Origin: Planctomycetota bacterium
GTDB taxonomy: Bacteria; Planctomycetota; Planctomycetia; Gemmatales; Gemmataceae
NCBI GenBank assembly: GCA_029777335.1
Contig: JAKOSN010000040.1
Span: 1-64,000, forward strand
Direction: 5' to 3'
DNA length: 64,000 bases
The translations under genes and the position numbers were made by a program. Position 1 is the first letter of the stretch. Every line of letters begins with the position of its first letter. The notes under the pieces were generated by a model. That model was not told the origin of the DNA and did no database searches. It worked only from the letters and a program-made list of their open reading frames with translations. Shown one piece after another: positions 18,410-25,708 of the stretch.

Positions 18410-18730
18410 ATGAACCAGCCTAATCCCCATAATTCCAGGGTTTCACGCTGGTCGAGTCCGAGGAAAGTTGGTACTCAGAGCGAGCCGCAAAGGCGCCAGC
18501 TCCCCCGTTACAAAGTCATTCTTCACCACGACAACGTCAACGACCTGATGTTTGTGGTTCGCACGGTGATGGAGTTAACGCGGTTCTGCCGTGCGGAAGC
18601 CACCCACAAGATGTGGGAAGCCCACCATTGCGGGCGGTCCATTCTCTTGACCACCTACAAGGAACGGGCTGAATTCTTCGTCGAACAATTTGCCACCCGA
18701 AATCTGACCACCAGCATCGAGCCGGTTTGA
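18410..18730 (+). CDS. clpS: ClpS-like ATP-dependent Clp protease adaptor
   Basis: 106 residues from ATG 18410 (GAGGGGGA upstream). After a basic tail of about 35 residues, the ClpS core begins with RYKVILHHDNVNDLMFVV and continues with ATHKMWEAHHCGRSIL and TTYKERAEFF. Known role of the family: binds ClpA/ClpC and delivers N-degron substrates. Against the E. coli ClpS pattern (LVNDDYTPMEFV, LAVHYQGKA) the conserved His of the binding pocket is kept in EAHHCG, but the pocket Asn appears replaced by His and the TPMEF part is altered. It may therefore recognise N-termini differently. No clp protease gene is adjacent. Confidence 0.85.
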   Translation: MNQPNPHNSRVSRWSSPRKVGTQSEPQRRQLPRYKVILHHDNVNDLMFVVRTVMELTRFCRAEATHKMWEAHHCGRSILLTTYKERAEFFVEQFATRNLTTSIEPV

Positions 18731-18755
18731 GGGCCGGACTTCCTGACACTCCAGG

Positions 18756-18790
18756 CCGAAGGCCAGCCCTGCTCAGGCGCTGACCTTCGG
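18756..18790 (+). terminator. Hairpin terminator after the ClpS-like gene
   Basis: Arms 18756-18767 and 18779-18790 pair over 12 positions with one mismatch around an 11-base loop. The right arm lies inside the 3' end of the convergent helix-hairpin-helix gene. Confidence 0.5.
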
Positions 18791-19264
18791 CTCGGCAGTC
18801 CGCGCTGCGTGCAATCGTCGCTGAATCTCCTCGCGCAATCGTTCCCGCCGAGTGACTCCCACTCCCAGCCGTTCCACACGCCCATCCGCCAGCGCCTCCT
18901 CCAGCTCTTCCAGAGTCGTCAGCCCCAGATCATCCTGCAGCTGTTCCGCCAGGCGCGCGCCGACTCCCGGCAAACTCAGAAAGGTGTGGGTAGGATCCAT
19001 CGACCCCTCGTAGGGGTTCAACGTGCGAAATTCACCGGTGCGCAGCAGCGTTTCCAGTGTGTAAGCGAGATGCGCACCGATCCCCGGGATTGCCTCCAAC
19101 CCCGCCCTCCCGTCAACGCGATAGATCTCTTCCACCGAGCGTGGCAAGCGCCAGAGCACGTTCGCCGCCTGACGATAGGCACGAATGCGATAGAGCGCAC
19201 GGGTGTTTTTGCTCAAATGGTTGGCGTGTTCCAGCAACAGTCGCGCAATGGTAGCATTTTCCAT
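18773..19264 (-). CDS. Helix-hairpin-helix protein related to the DNA polymerase X N-terminal region
   Basis: 163 residues, with a strong AGGGAGG ribosome site. The N-terminal part (NATIARLLLEHANHLS ... YRIRAYRQAANVLWRLP) matches the 8-kDa/HhH portion of family X DNA polymerases. Two helix-hairpin-helix motifs follow, AIPGIGAHLAYTLETLL (about 58-74) and SLPGVGARLAEQL (about 97-109). No polymerase or PHP domain follows, so it is a free-standing DNA-binding module. Likely role: DNA binding in repair, by inference. It lies 66 bases downstream of the MATE gene on the same strand. Confidence 0.8.
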   Translation of the reverse strand: MENATIARLLLEHANHLSKNTRALYRIRAYRQAANVLWRLPRSVEEIYRVDGRAGLEAIPGIGAHLAYTLETLLRTGEFRTLNPYEGSMDPTHTFLSLPGVGARLAEQLQDDLGLTTLEELEEALADGRVERLGVGVTRRERLREEIQRRLHAARTAEPKVSA

Positions 19265-19330
19265 CTTGACCTCCCTCTCCCTTACATTGTACCAATGTCC
19301 ACCAAGGGGAGTGAAGGTTAGCAGTCGCGC

Positions 19331-20764
19331 TTAAACCTCAATGTGCTGCCAACGGCCGCCCAGGAAGCGCAGCAGAAAGAAGGTGCCGCGCAGGAGCAGA
19401 TCGGCACACATGGCCAGCCAGGCGCCCGCAAGCCCGAGATTGGCGCCTGCATGGATTCCAAAGATCCCCAGATCGAGCGTGGAACTGGTCAGCACATACG
19501 CGAGAGGAACGCGAACCAGGAAGAAGCCCGTTAGAGAAAAGAGCACCGGAACACGAGTATCCCCCGCGCCGCGCAGCGCGGCGGTAAACACGATGGTGCA
19601 GGCGAGCGGAACCATTGCAAAGGAGACGATGCGCAGGACCGGCACCCCTGCCTGGATCACTCCCTGTTGCTCGGGAAAAGGACAAAAGAGAGCGAACATA
19701 TCTGGTGCCAGCAGGTAGAAGACCACCCCGCACAGCGACATCACCAGCGCGGCCAGCCCAAATGCGGTCCAGGCACTGCGCGCGGCCTGGTCCGGGCGGC
19801 GCGCCCCCAGATTCTGTCCCACCACCGTCATCGCCGCCGTGCCAAAGGCAGTTCCGGCGAGATAGCTGATCGCCTCCCAGCGCAGCGCGATCCCATGAGC
19901 GGCACTGTAATCGTTGTTCTCCATCCGATTGACAATACCAAGAAAAAAGAGCTGCCCAACCGTGGCCAGGAGGCTATCCGCCGAGGCCGGCACACTGATG
20001 CGCAAAAGCCGACGCAACAGGGGTGGATCGGGCCAGAGCTGGCCTGGGTCAAGGTGCAACCCGGCTCGCCCCAGGGAGAGCACAATCAGAACGGTCAGGC
20101 ATCCGACCGTGTGCGCCAGAGCCGTGCCGATCGCGATTCCCTGAAAGCCGAGCGGAGGGAGGGGGCCCATTCCCTGGTAGCACCCCCACGCCAGCGGCAT
20201 GTTAATCAGTGCCACTCCGCCAAGCACCCACAAACTCAGGCGGGTATCGCCCGCCCCAATCAGACAGGCGATCCCGGCCATCTCGATCACCTGGAAGACG
20301 AGGAGGACAAAGAGAGGCCGGAGATAGTCGAGGGCAAAAGCAGCCGCCTCGCCACGCAGCTGCAACCATTCGACCACGTGCGGCAACAGGAGCAGCCCCG
20401 CCCCGGAGCCGAGCAGGCCGATCCACAAGGCGAGAAGGAGGGACTGGTTGGTGGCGTGGATGGCATTGCGTCGATCTCCCGCGCCGATGCAGCGAGCCAC
20501 CAGTGCCGTGCTCCCCACGGTGACCAGCACGGTGTAGCTGGAGATAAACCACCCCAGGTAGATGGCGGTGGTCTGCGCGGCCTGGGCCGCCACATGATCG
20601 CCCTCCGGGGGACGAAACCGGCCCGCAAGCCAGGAATCGTAGAGACTGACCACGTATTGCAAGGCTTGCTGCACCAGAACCGGCCAGGTGAGCGCCAGCA
20701 CCTGCACCCAGGTGGGTCGACGCGAGACCGAGTCCGCAGGGGTTTCCTCAGGAGTCATCACCAC
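19331..20764 (-). CDS. MATE-family multidrug/Na+ efflux transporter
   Basis: 477 residues with about 12 membrane helices. The MATE pattern is seen in two related halves: 'LTWPVLVQQALQYVVSLYDSWLAGRF' at the start, AARSAWTAFGLA mid-protein, and the second-half 'RIVSFAMVPLACTIVFTAALRGAGDTRVPV', with the first-half counterpart IACLIGAGDTRLSL. The start at 20764 or 20758 overlaps the stop of the upstream S4-domain gene (20748), which suggests translational coupling. Known family role: export of cationic drugs or metabolites driven by Na+ or H+. Substrate unknown. Confidence 0.9.
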   Translation of the reverse strand: MVMTPEETPADSVSRRPTWVQVLALTWPVLVQQALQYVVSLYDSWLAGRFRPPEGDHVAAQAAQTTAIYLGWFISSYTVLVTVGSTALVARCIGAGDRRNAIHATNQSLLLALWIGLLGSGAGLLLLPHVVEWLQLRGEAAAFALDYLRPLFVLLVFQVIEMAGIACLIGAGDTRLSLWVLGGVALINMPLAWGCYQGMGPLPPLGFQGIAIGTALAHTVGCLTVLIVLSLGRAGLHLDPGQLWPDPPLLRRLLRISVPASADSLLATVGQLFFLGIVNRMENNDYSAAHGIALRWEAISYLAGTAFGTAAMTVVGQNLGARRPDQAARSAWTAFGLAALVMSLCGVVFYLLAPDMFALFCPFPEQQGVIQAGVPVLRIVSFAMVPLACTIVFTAALRGAGDTRVPVLFSLTGFFLVRVPLAYVLTSSTLDLGIFGIHAGANLGLAGAWLAMCADLLLRGTFFLLRFLGGRWQHIEV

Positions 20765-20987
20765 CCTCGACCACCCCGGCCACCACCTGAAACTCGTCTG
20801 CCCCGGCCAGCCACACCTTATCCCCCACCACCAGTTTGCGCCCCGGCTGAGTGACCACCACGCTGTTGACGCGCACCTGTCCCAGCCGGATCATCTGTTT
20901 GGCCTGCCCGCCCGTGTCGGCAAGTCCGATCGCCTTGAGCGCCTGAGCCAGGGTAATGTGCTCGCCTCGTAATGTCAAAGTGCGCAT
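20748..20987 (-). CDS. Small S4-domain RNA-binding protein
   Basis: 79 residues if translation starts at ATG 20987, where the S4 domain begins (MRTLTLRGEHITLAQALKA). In-frame starts upstream at 21008 (ATG) and 21038 (GTG) would add 7 or 17 residues; none has a convincing ribosome site. The S4 signature 'GLADTGGQAKQMIRLGQVRVNSVVV' is clear. The family (YaaA/YbcJ-like) binds structured RNA, often in ribosome biology. Its 3' end overlaps the MATE gene. Confidence 0.8.
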   Translation of the reverse strand: MRTLTLRGEHITLAQALKAIGLADTGGQAKQMIRLGQVRVNSVVVTQPGRKLVVGDKVWLAGADEFQVVAGVVEGGDDS

Positions 20988-21111
20988 GGGAGAGTGGTTC
21001 GTTCTCATAAGAAGGGCGGAATTCTTCTCGAAACCCACGGGCCGACCCGGGAGTATTCATTGTAAGCAAAGCGAGCGTGAGTTTCGTTCAACTTCTTCTG
21101 GAGAAGCCCCC

Positions 21112-22848
21112 ATGCGTTCCGCGACGCTCCTCCTTCTGATTGGCTGTGGGCTCTGCAGCACCACCCACCTGTCTGCCGCTGAACTCCCCTCCCCCTTGCG
21201 TGCCATCCCGGAGACCGCGGACATTGTGGTGCAAACCGCCAACGCGCGCCATCTTGCGGAGGCGTTCACCACGATCGAGCAATGGAAACAGTTGCGGTCG
21301 ATCGAAAGCATCAAGGAACTCACCCAGTCCACCCAGGCCCGCCGTCTGAGCCAGATGGTTGGCTATTTTGAGCGCGAACTTGGTGCGAAGTGGCCGGAAC
21401 TGCTCGACCAGATCGCCGGAGGGGGAGTTGCCCTCGCCACCGAGATCGGCAAGCAGCCCGGTCCTGCCCTGCTCATCGTTCAGGGAAAAGACGAGAAGAC
21501 CGTGCAAGCGTTTGCGCAACTTGCTCTCAAGGTGCTCGAGCAGGAAGTCGCACGCCAGGAATCCGGAGCCAGGGTTGATCACGACACCTACGGCAAGATC
21601 GCCACCCATCACCTGGGCAAGGAGTTTCATGCCGCTGCCGTCCACTCCACGCTGCTGATCAGCAATCAGGTGAGCGTTCTTCATGCCGCCATCGATCGTG
21701 TGGAAGGAAAAACCAAAAAGAGCGCGCTCGACAATCCCAGCCTCACCCAGGCTCACAAGGTGTTGCCGCCAAAATCACTGGCCACTCTGTGGGTCAACAT
21801 GGAAAAGGTACGCCAGCAACCAGGCGCCAATGAGTTTTACAAGACTCCGCGGGACCCGGCTGTCACGGTCCTTTTCGGCGCTTATGTTGATGTGCTCGGG
21901 CGCACTCCGTTTGTCGCCGCCGGGCTCTACCGAGAAGGCAACCAGGTCAAGCTGTCCGTCCGTCTCCCCGCCGGGCGTGAAGGGATGTGGGTCGACAAGG
22001 TACTCAATGGGCCGTCCGGCAACGAACCTGGCTCGCGTCCCCTCCTCGAACCAAAAGGCGCTCTCTTCAGCTACAGTTTCTACCTCGATCTGTCGCGTTT
22101 CTGGCTCGATCGACACAAACTGTTTGGCAAGGACGAGGTGAAGGGACTGGAAGAATTCGACAACAATTCCGGCAAGATTCTCTCCAACCTCCAGTTTAGC
22201 AAGGTGCTGAACGAGGCCGGTGCCTATCATCGCTTTGTTGCCGTCGCCCAGCAAACAAGCGGCTACAAGCGCCAGACCAAGCAACCGCTCCCCGCCTTCG
22301 CCTTCGTCACCGAGGTGCGCGACCCGGTACGATTTCGCGAGGCCGTTGAACCGCCTCTGCGTGGGCTTGGCCTTGTCGGCTCCCTGCAATTTGGAATGAG
22401 CCTGATCGAAGAGAAATATAAAGACCACGAGATCATCGGGTATCGTTTCTCGGAGAAACGCGAGGTGAAGGAGGACGTCAACGACATCCGTTTTAACTTC
22501 AGCCCGTGTCTGGTCGTGGTGGGGAAGCAATTCGCATTCTGTTCCACCTTTGAACTGGCTCGCGAACTGGCGGATTTACTCGAACAGGAAACCCGCTCGA
22601 AAAAGCGCGGCGCGCGGGCAACTTCGCGGATGAAATTTTTTAGTTCGGGTGTTGCAGATTACCTGCACAAGACCGAGGATCAACTGATTACTCAAACCAT
22701 CCTCGGGCAGGCGGTCCCCATTGAACAGGCCCGCAAGGAAACCAGGGCGTTTCTCGACCTGCTGCGCTCCAGCGGCGGGCTGCAAACACAGACCGAGTTC
22801 CTTCCCAACGAAACCCGCTACGATATCACCCTCTCCCTGGGGAAGTGA
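21112..22848 (+). CDS. Exported protein upstream of DUF1800/DUF1501, function unknown
   Basis: 578 residues from ATG 21112 (GGAGA upstream). Signal peptide TLLLLIGCGLCSTTHLSAAE. The mature protein alternates strands and amphipathic helices in repeated halves (LRAIPETADIVVQT ... GGGVALATEI ... ALLIVQGKD, and later LFSYSFYLDLSRFW ... LPAFAFVTEVRD ... LVVVGKQFAFCST), resembling DUF3352-like exported proteins of unknown role. The resemblance is by pattern only. It ends 14 bases before the DUF1800 gene, and DUF1501 follows, so the three probably form one transcript ended by the hairpin at 25538. Confidence 0.7.
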   Translation: MRSATLLLLIGCGLCSTTHLSAAELPSPLRAIPETADIVVQTANARHLAEAFTTIEQWKQLRSIESIKELTQSTQARRLSQMVGYFERELGAKWPELLDQIAGGGVALATEIGKQPGPALLIVQGKDEKTVQAFAQLALKVLEQEVARQESGARVDHDTYGKIATHHLGKEFHAAAVHSTLLISNQVSVLHAAIDRVEGKTKKSALDNPSLTQAHKVLPPKSLATLWVNMEKVRQQPGANEFYKTPRDPAVTVLFGAYVDVLGRTPFVAAGLYREGNQVKLSVRLPAGREGMWVDKVLNGPSGNEPGSRPLLEPKGALFSYSFYLDLSRFWLDRHKLFGKDEVKGLEEFDNNSGKILSNLQFSKVLNEAGAYHRFVAVAQQTSGYKRQTKQPLPAFAFVTEVRDPVRFREAVEPPLRGLGLVGSLQFGMSLIEEKYKDHEIIGYRFSEKREVKEDVNDIRFNFSPCLVVVGKQFAFCSTFELARELADLLEQETRSKKRGARATSRMKFFSSGVADYLHKTEDQLITQTILGQAVPIEQARKETRAFLDLLRSSGGLQTQTEFLPNETRYDITLSLGK

Positions 22849-22862
22849 AAGAGGAAAGCACC

Positions 22863-24272
22863 ATGGCTGACCAGACTGACAAGGCACTTGACCCCCGCTG
22901 GGCGTGGCAGCCGTATGTCCCCTCGGACCAGGTCCCCTGGGATCTGAAGCGGGTGGGCCACTTCTTGCGGCGCACGACCTTTGGCGCGACCCATACCCAG
23001 ATGCAGCAAGCCCTGAAAGCGGGGGCAGATAAAACGATCTCCCGCGTGCTGCGCGGCGAACCGCATCTGGCGGACTTTGAGAAAGAAACCGCGCGGCTGG
23101 CCGAGAGCATCGCCCGCGCCAACAATGGGCCCCAGGCCAGCGCCTGGTGGCTCTATCGCATGCTCTACACTCCCCATCCACTCAAGGAAAAGCTGACCCT
23201 CTTCTGGCACAATCATTTCGCCACCTCGTTTGCCAAGGTGCAAAACGCCTCGTACATGCTCAAGCAGTACGAGTTGCTCCACACGCACGCGCTGGGCAAT
23301 TTCGCCGAGATGCTCAAAGCGATGTCGTATGACCCGGCGATGCTCGTCTGGCTCGACGGCAAGGAGAGCAAGAAGGGGAACCCCAACGAGAATTATGCCC
23401 GCGAATTGATGGAACTCTTTAGCCTGGGGCGGGGTCATTACACGGAACAGGATATTCGTGAAGCGGCTCGCGCTTTCACGGGGTGGTCGGTCAAGGGACC
23501 CGCAGCGCTCTTCACCGCGGCCCAGCACGACGACAGCCCCAAAACAGTCTTCAAACAGAAGGGGAACTGGAAACCCGACGACATTGTCCGGCTCTGCCTG
23601 GAGCAGGAATCGGCACCCTATTTCATCCTCGGCAAACTCTTCCGCTTTCTGGTGAGCGAAACGATCGAACCCACCCAGGAGCTCCTCGAACCGCTGGCCC
23701 GGCAATTTCGCCAGAGCGGGTTCGATTTCGGCAAGGTCGTGGAAACAGTGGTGCGTTCCAATCTCTTCTTTTCCCCTCTGGTTTATCGCACACGGATCAA
23801 GGCGCCGGTCGACTTTGCCCTGGGCATTGTGCGCGGACTGGAAGGCCGGATCGGCACGGTCACGCTGGTGGACGCGCTCGCCGATCTGGGACAGAATGTC
23901 TTCAATCCGCCTTCGGTGAAGGGGTGGGATGGCGGCAAAACCTGGCTCAATGGGCAAACGCTGCTCTACCGGCAAAACCTGGCCCTGGCCATCACCTCGA
24001 CGGAGGATGCGCGTTTCGGGCAGCGCTGCGATCCCGCCGTGCTGGCGCGCAAACACAACAAAAAAGCCGACGGCGAACTGGTGGAGTTTTTCCTCGAACT
24101 CTTCCTGCAAAACGATGTCCCCGCCGACGATGTCCAGCGGTTGCGCGACTACATGGAACGGTCGCACAAACAGCCGGTGCCGGTCTACTGGACCGCTCAG
24201 GATATCACCGACAACCGGGTTCGCACGCTCTGTCATCTGGTTCTGACATTGCCCGAGTTTCAGCTCGACTGA
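22863..24272 (+). CDS. DUF1800 domain protein
   Basis: 469 residues from ATG 22863 (GAGGAAAG upstream). Typical DUF1800 features: HFLRRTTFGATHTQMQQAL near the start, WWLYRMLYTPHPLKEKLTLF followed by WHNHFATS, NENYARELMELFSLG, and FTGWSVKGP. These proteins almost always sit beside DUF1501 genes, as here, and no biochemical function is established. This one has no signal peptide although its partner carries a twin-arginine signal, so it may be cytoplasmic or be exported as a complex with the partner. Confidence 0.9.
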   Translation: MADQTDKALDPRWAWQPYVPSDQVPWDLKRVGHFLRRTTFGATHTQMQQALKAGADKTISRVLRGEPHLADFEKETARLAESIARANNGPQASAWWLYRMLYTPHPLKEKLTLFWHNHFATSFAKVQNASYMLKQYELLHTHALGNFAEMLKAMSYDPAMLVWLDGKESKKGNPNENYARELMELFSLGRGHYTEQDIREAARAFTGWSVKGPAALFTAAQHDDSPKTVFKQKGNWKPDDIVRLCLEQESAPYFILGKLFRFLVSETIEPTQELLEPLARQFRQSGFDFGKVVETVVRSNLFFSPLVYRTRIKAPVDFALGIVRGLEGRIGTVTLVDALADLGQNVFNPPSVKGWDGGKTWLNGQTLLYRQNLALAITSTEDARFGQRCDPAVLARKHNKKADGELVEFFLELFLQNDVPADDVQRLRDYMERSHKQPVPVYWTAQDITDNRVRTLCHLVLTLPEFQLD

Positions 24273-24289
24273 TCTGCGAAGGAGTCATC

Positions 24290-25519
24290 ATGTCCGCCAA
24301 TCGACGCGATTTTCTGAAGACTTCGAGCCTGGTCGCCCTCGGTCTGGGCGTTCCTGGGTTTGTCTCCCGGACCGCCCTGGCCGCCCCGCAGGCCAGCCAG
24401 AGCGGTGCCAAGGACACCCTGCTGGTGGTCATCGAGCTGAGTGGGGGCAACGACGGTCTGAACACTGTCATCCCCTTTAAGGATCCTGAATATCGTAAAA
24501 TCCGCCCCACCCTGGCGCAGCCCGTGGCCCAGGTGAAAAAGCTCAACGATGAGCTGGCCCTGCATCCCAATCTCGACGGCCTGGCCAAATTGTGGGAAAA
24601 GCAAGCGCTCTGCATCGTTCAGGGAGTGGGCTATCCCAACCCCGATCAATCACACTTCCGCTCGATGGACATCTGGCAGGCGGGGAGTACGGCCGAGACA
24701 CTGACCGAGGGCTGGCTGGGGAAGGCGTTGAAGAAGATGCCGGCCACGCCTTCCTTCCATCTGAAGACCAACAACGAAAAGGCTCCGCTGGCGCTGGATG
24801 GCGCCCCGGTGCGCGTCCCGTCAATCAAAACACTTCAGGAATTTCAGTTGCAGCTGGCCAGTGCCAGCGGAGCCGACAAGAAAGCACAGCAGGCTGTCAT
24901 CGAAGGCGCGGCTCGCACGCAGGGGACCAAGCCGGGGCTCCTCGATTTTGTGCAACGGACCGCGACCAGCACCTATGAAAGCAGTCGGCGCTTGCAGGAG
25001 ATCGGCAAGAATTATCAACCCAGGGCGACCTATCCCGACTCGGAGCTGGCACGCCGACTGAAACTGGCCGCCCAGCTGATCACGGCCGAGGTCGGCGCGC
25101 GGTTGTTCTACGTGTCGCTGGGCGGGTTTGACACTCACTCTGGCCAGGCACCCCAGCACGCCGCCCTGATGCAGGAACTCTCCGGAGCGATTCACGCCTT
25201 CTACGAGGACATGGCGGCGCGTGGACACAAGGATCGCCTGCTCATCATGACCTTCTCGGAATTTGGCCGGCGCGCCAAGGAAAACGGGAGTCGCGGAACC
25301 GATCATGGCTCTGCGGCTCCCATGTTCCTGATCGGGGGGAAGATCAAGCCCGGCATTGTCGGAGCCCACCCCAGCCTGACCAGGCTCGAAATGGGCAATC
25401 TGAAGCATCACACCGATTTCCGTCGTGTGTATGCCGCCATCCTCGATCAGTGGCTGGCCGTTCCCCACAAGGACGTTCTGGGGAATGGCTTCCCGCCGCT
25501 GGACATCTTCAAAAGCTAA
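24290..25519 (+). CDS. DUF1501 domain protein with Tat signal
   Basis: 409 residues. The ATG at 24290 follows GAAGGAG. The N-terminus has a twin-arginine motif (NRRDFLKTSSLVALGLG) and a cleavable signal ending near ALAAPQ, so folded export through Tat is predicted. DUF1501 hallmarks: VVIELSGGNDGLNTVIPF, the GFDTHSGQ segment (FYVSLGGFDTHS), and TFSEFGRRAKENGSRGTDHG, with metal-binding-looking His and Asp residues reminiscent of the alkaline-phosphatase/sulfatase fold. Function is not established. Tail end of the three-gene unit. Confidence 0.92.
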   Translation: MSANRRDFLKTSSLVALGLGVPGFVSRTALAAPQASQSGAKDTLLVVIELSGGNDGLNTVIPFKDPEYRKIRPTLAQPVAQVKKLNDELALHPNLDGLAKLWEKQALCIVQGVGYPNPDQSHFRSMDIWQAGSTAETLTEGWLGKALKKMPATPSFHLKTNNEKAPLALDGAPVRVPSIKTLQEFQLQLASASGADKKAQQAVIEGAARTQGTKPGLLDFVQRTATSTYESSRRLQEIGKNYQPRATYPDSELARRLKLAAQLITAEVGARLFYVSLGGFDTHSGQAPQHAALMQELSGAIHAFYEDMAARGHKDRLLIMTFSEFGRRAKENGSRGTDHGSAAPMFLIGGKIKPGIVGAHPSLTRLEMGNLKHHTDFRRVYAAILDQWLAVPHKDVLGNGFPPLDIFKS

Positions 25520-25537
25520 GCACCTCTTCTCTTCTTC

Positions 25538-25571
25538 AACGGTCCGGTTCCTCTGCGGGAACCGGGCCGTT
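25538..25571 (+). terminator. Hairpin terminator after DUF1501
   Basis: A 14-bp stem (25538-25551 with 25558-25571, one G-U pair) and a 6-base loop follow the DUF1501 stop. It separates the DUF1800/1501 unit from the kinase gene, whose own -10-like TACAAT lies at 25617-25622. Confidence 0.7.
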
Positions 25572-25708
25572 CGGCAGTTCTTCAACCGCGCTTGTACTCC
25601 ACCCCCTCCTCCCTGTTACAATCCCCTCAGACGATTCTCATTGCCGTTCGACGCCTGGCGTGCCACAATCCAATCCCTGGGGCACATCTGACCGGAGAGG
25701 ATGCAACG

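Noticed and set aside
19667-20854. Open frame antisense to the MATE gene
   Set aside because: Composition is His/Arg/Gln-rich with no hydrophobic core; the MATE protein on the other strand is unambiguous.
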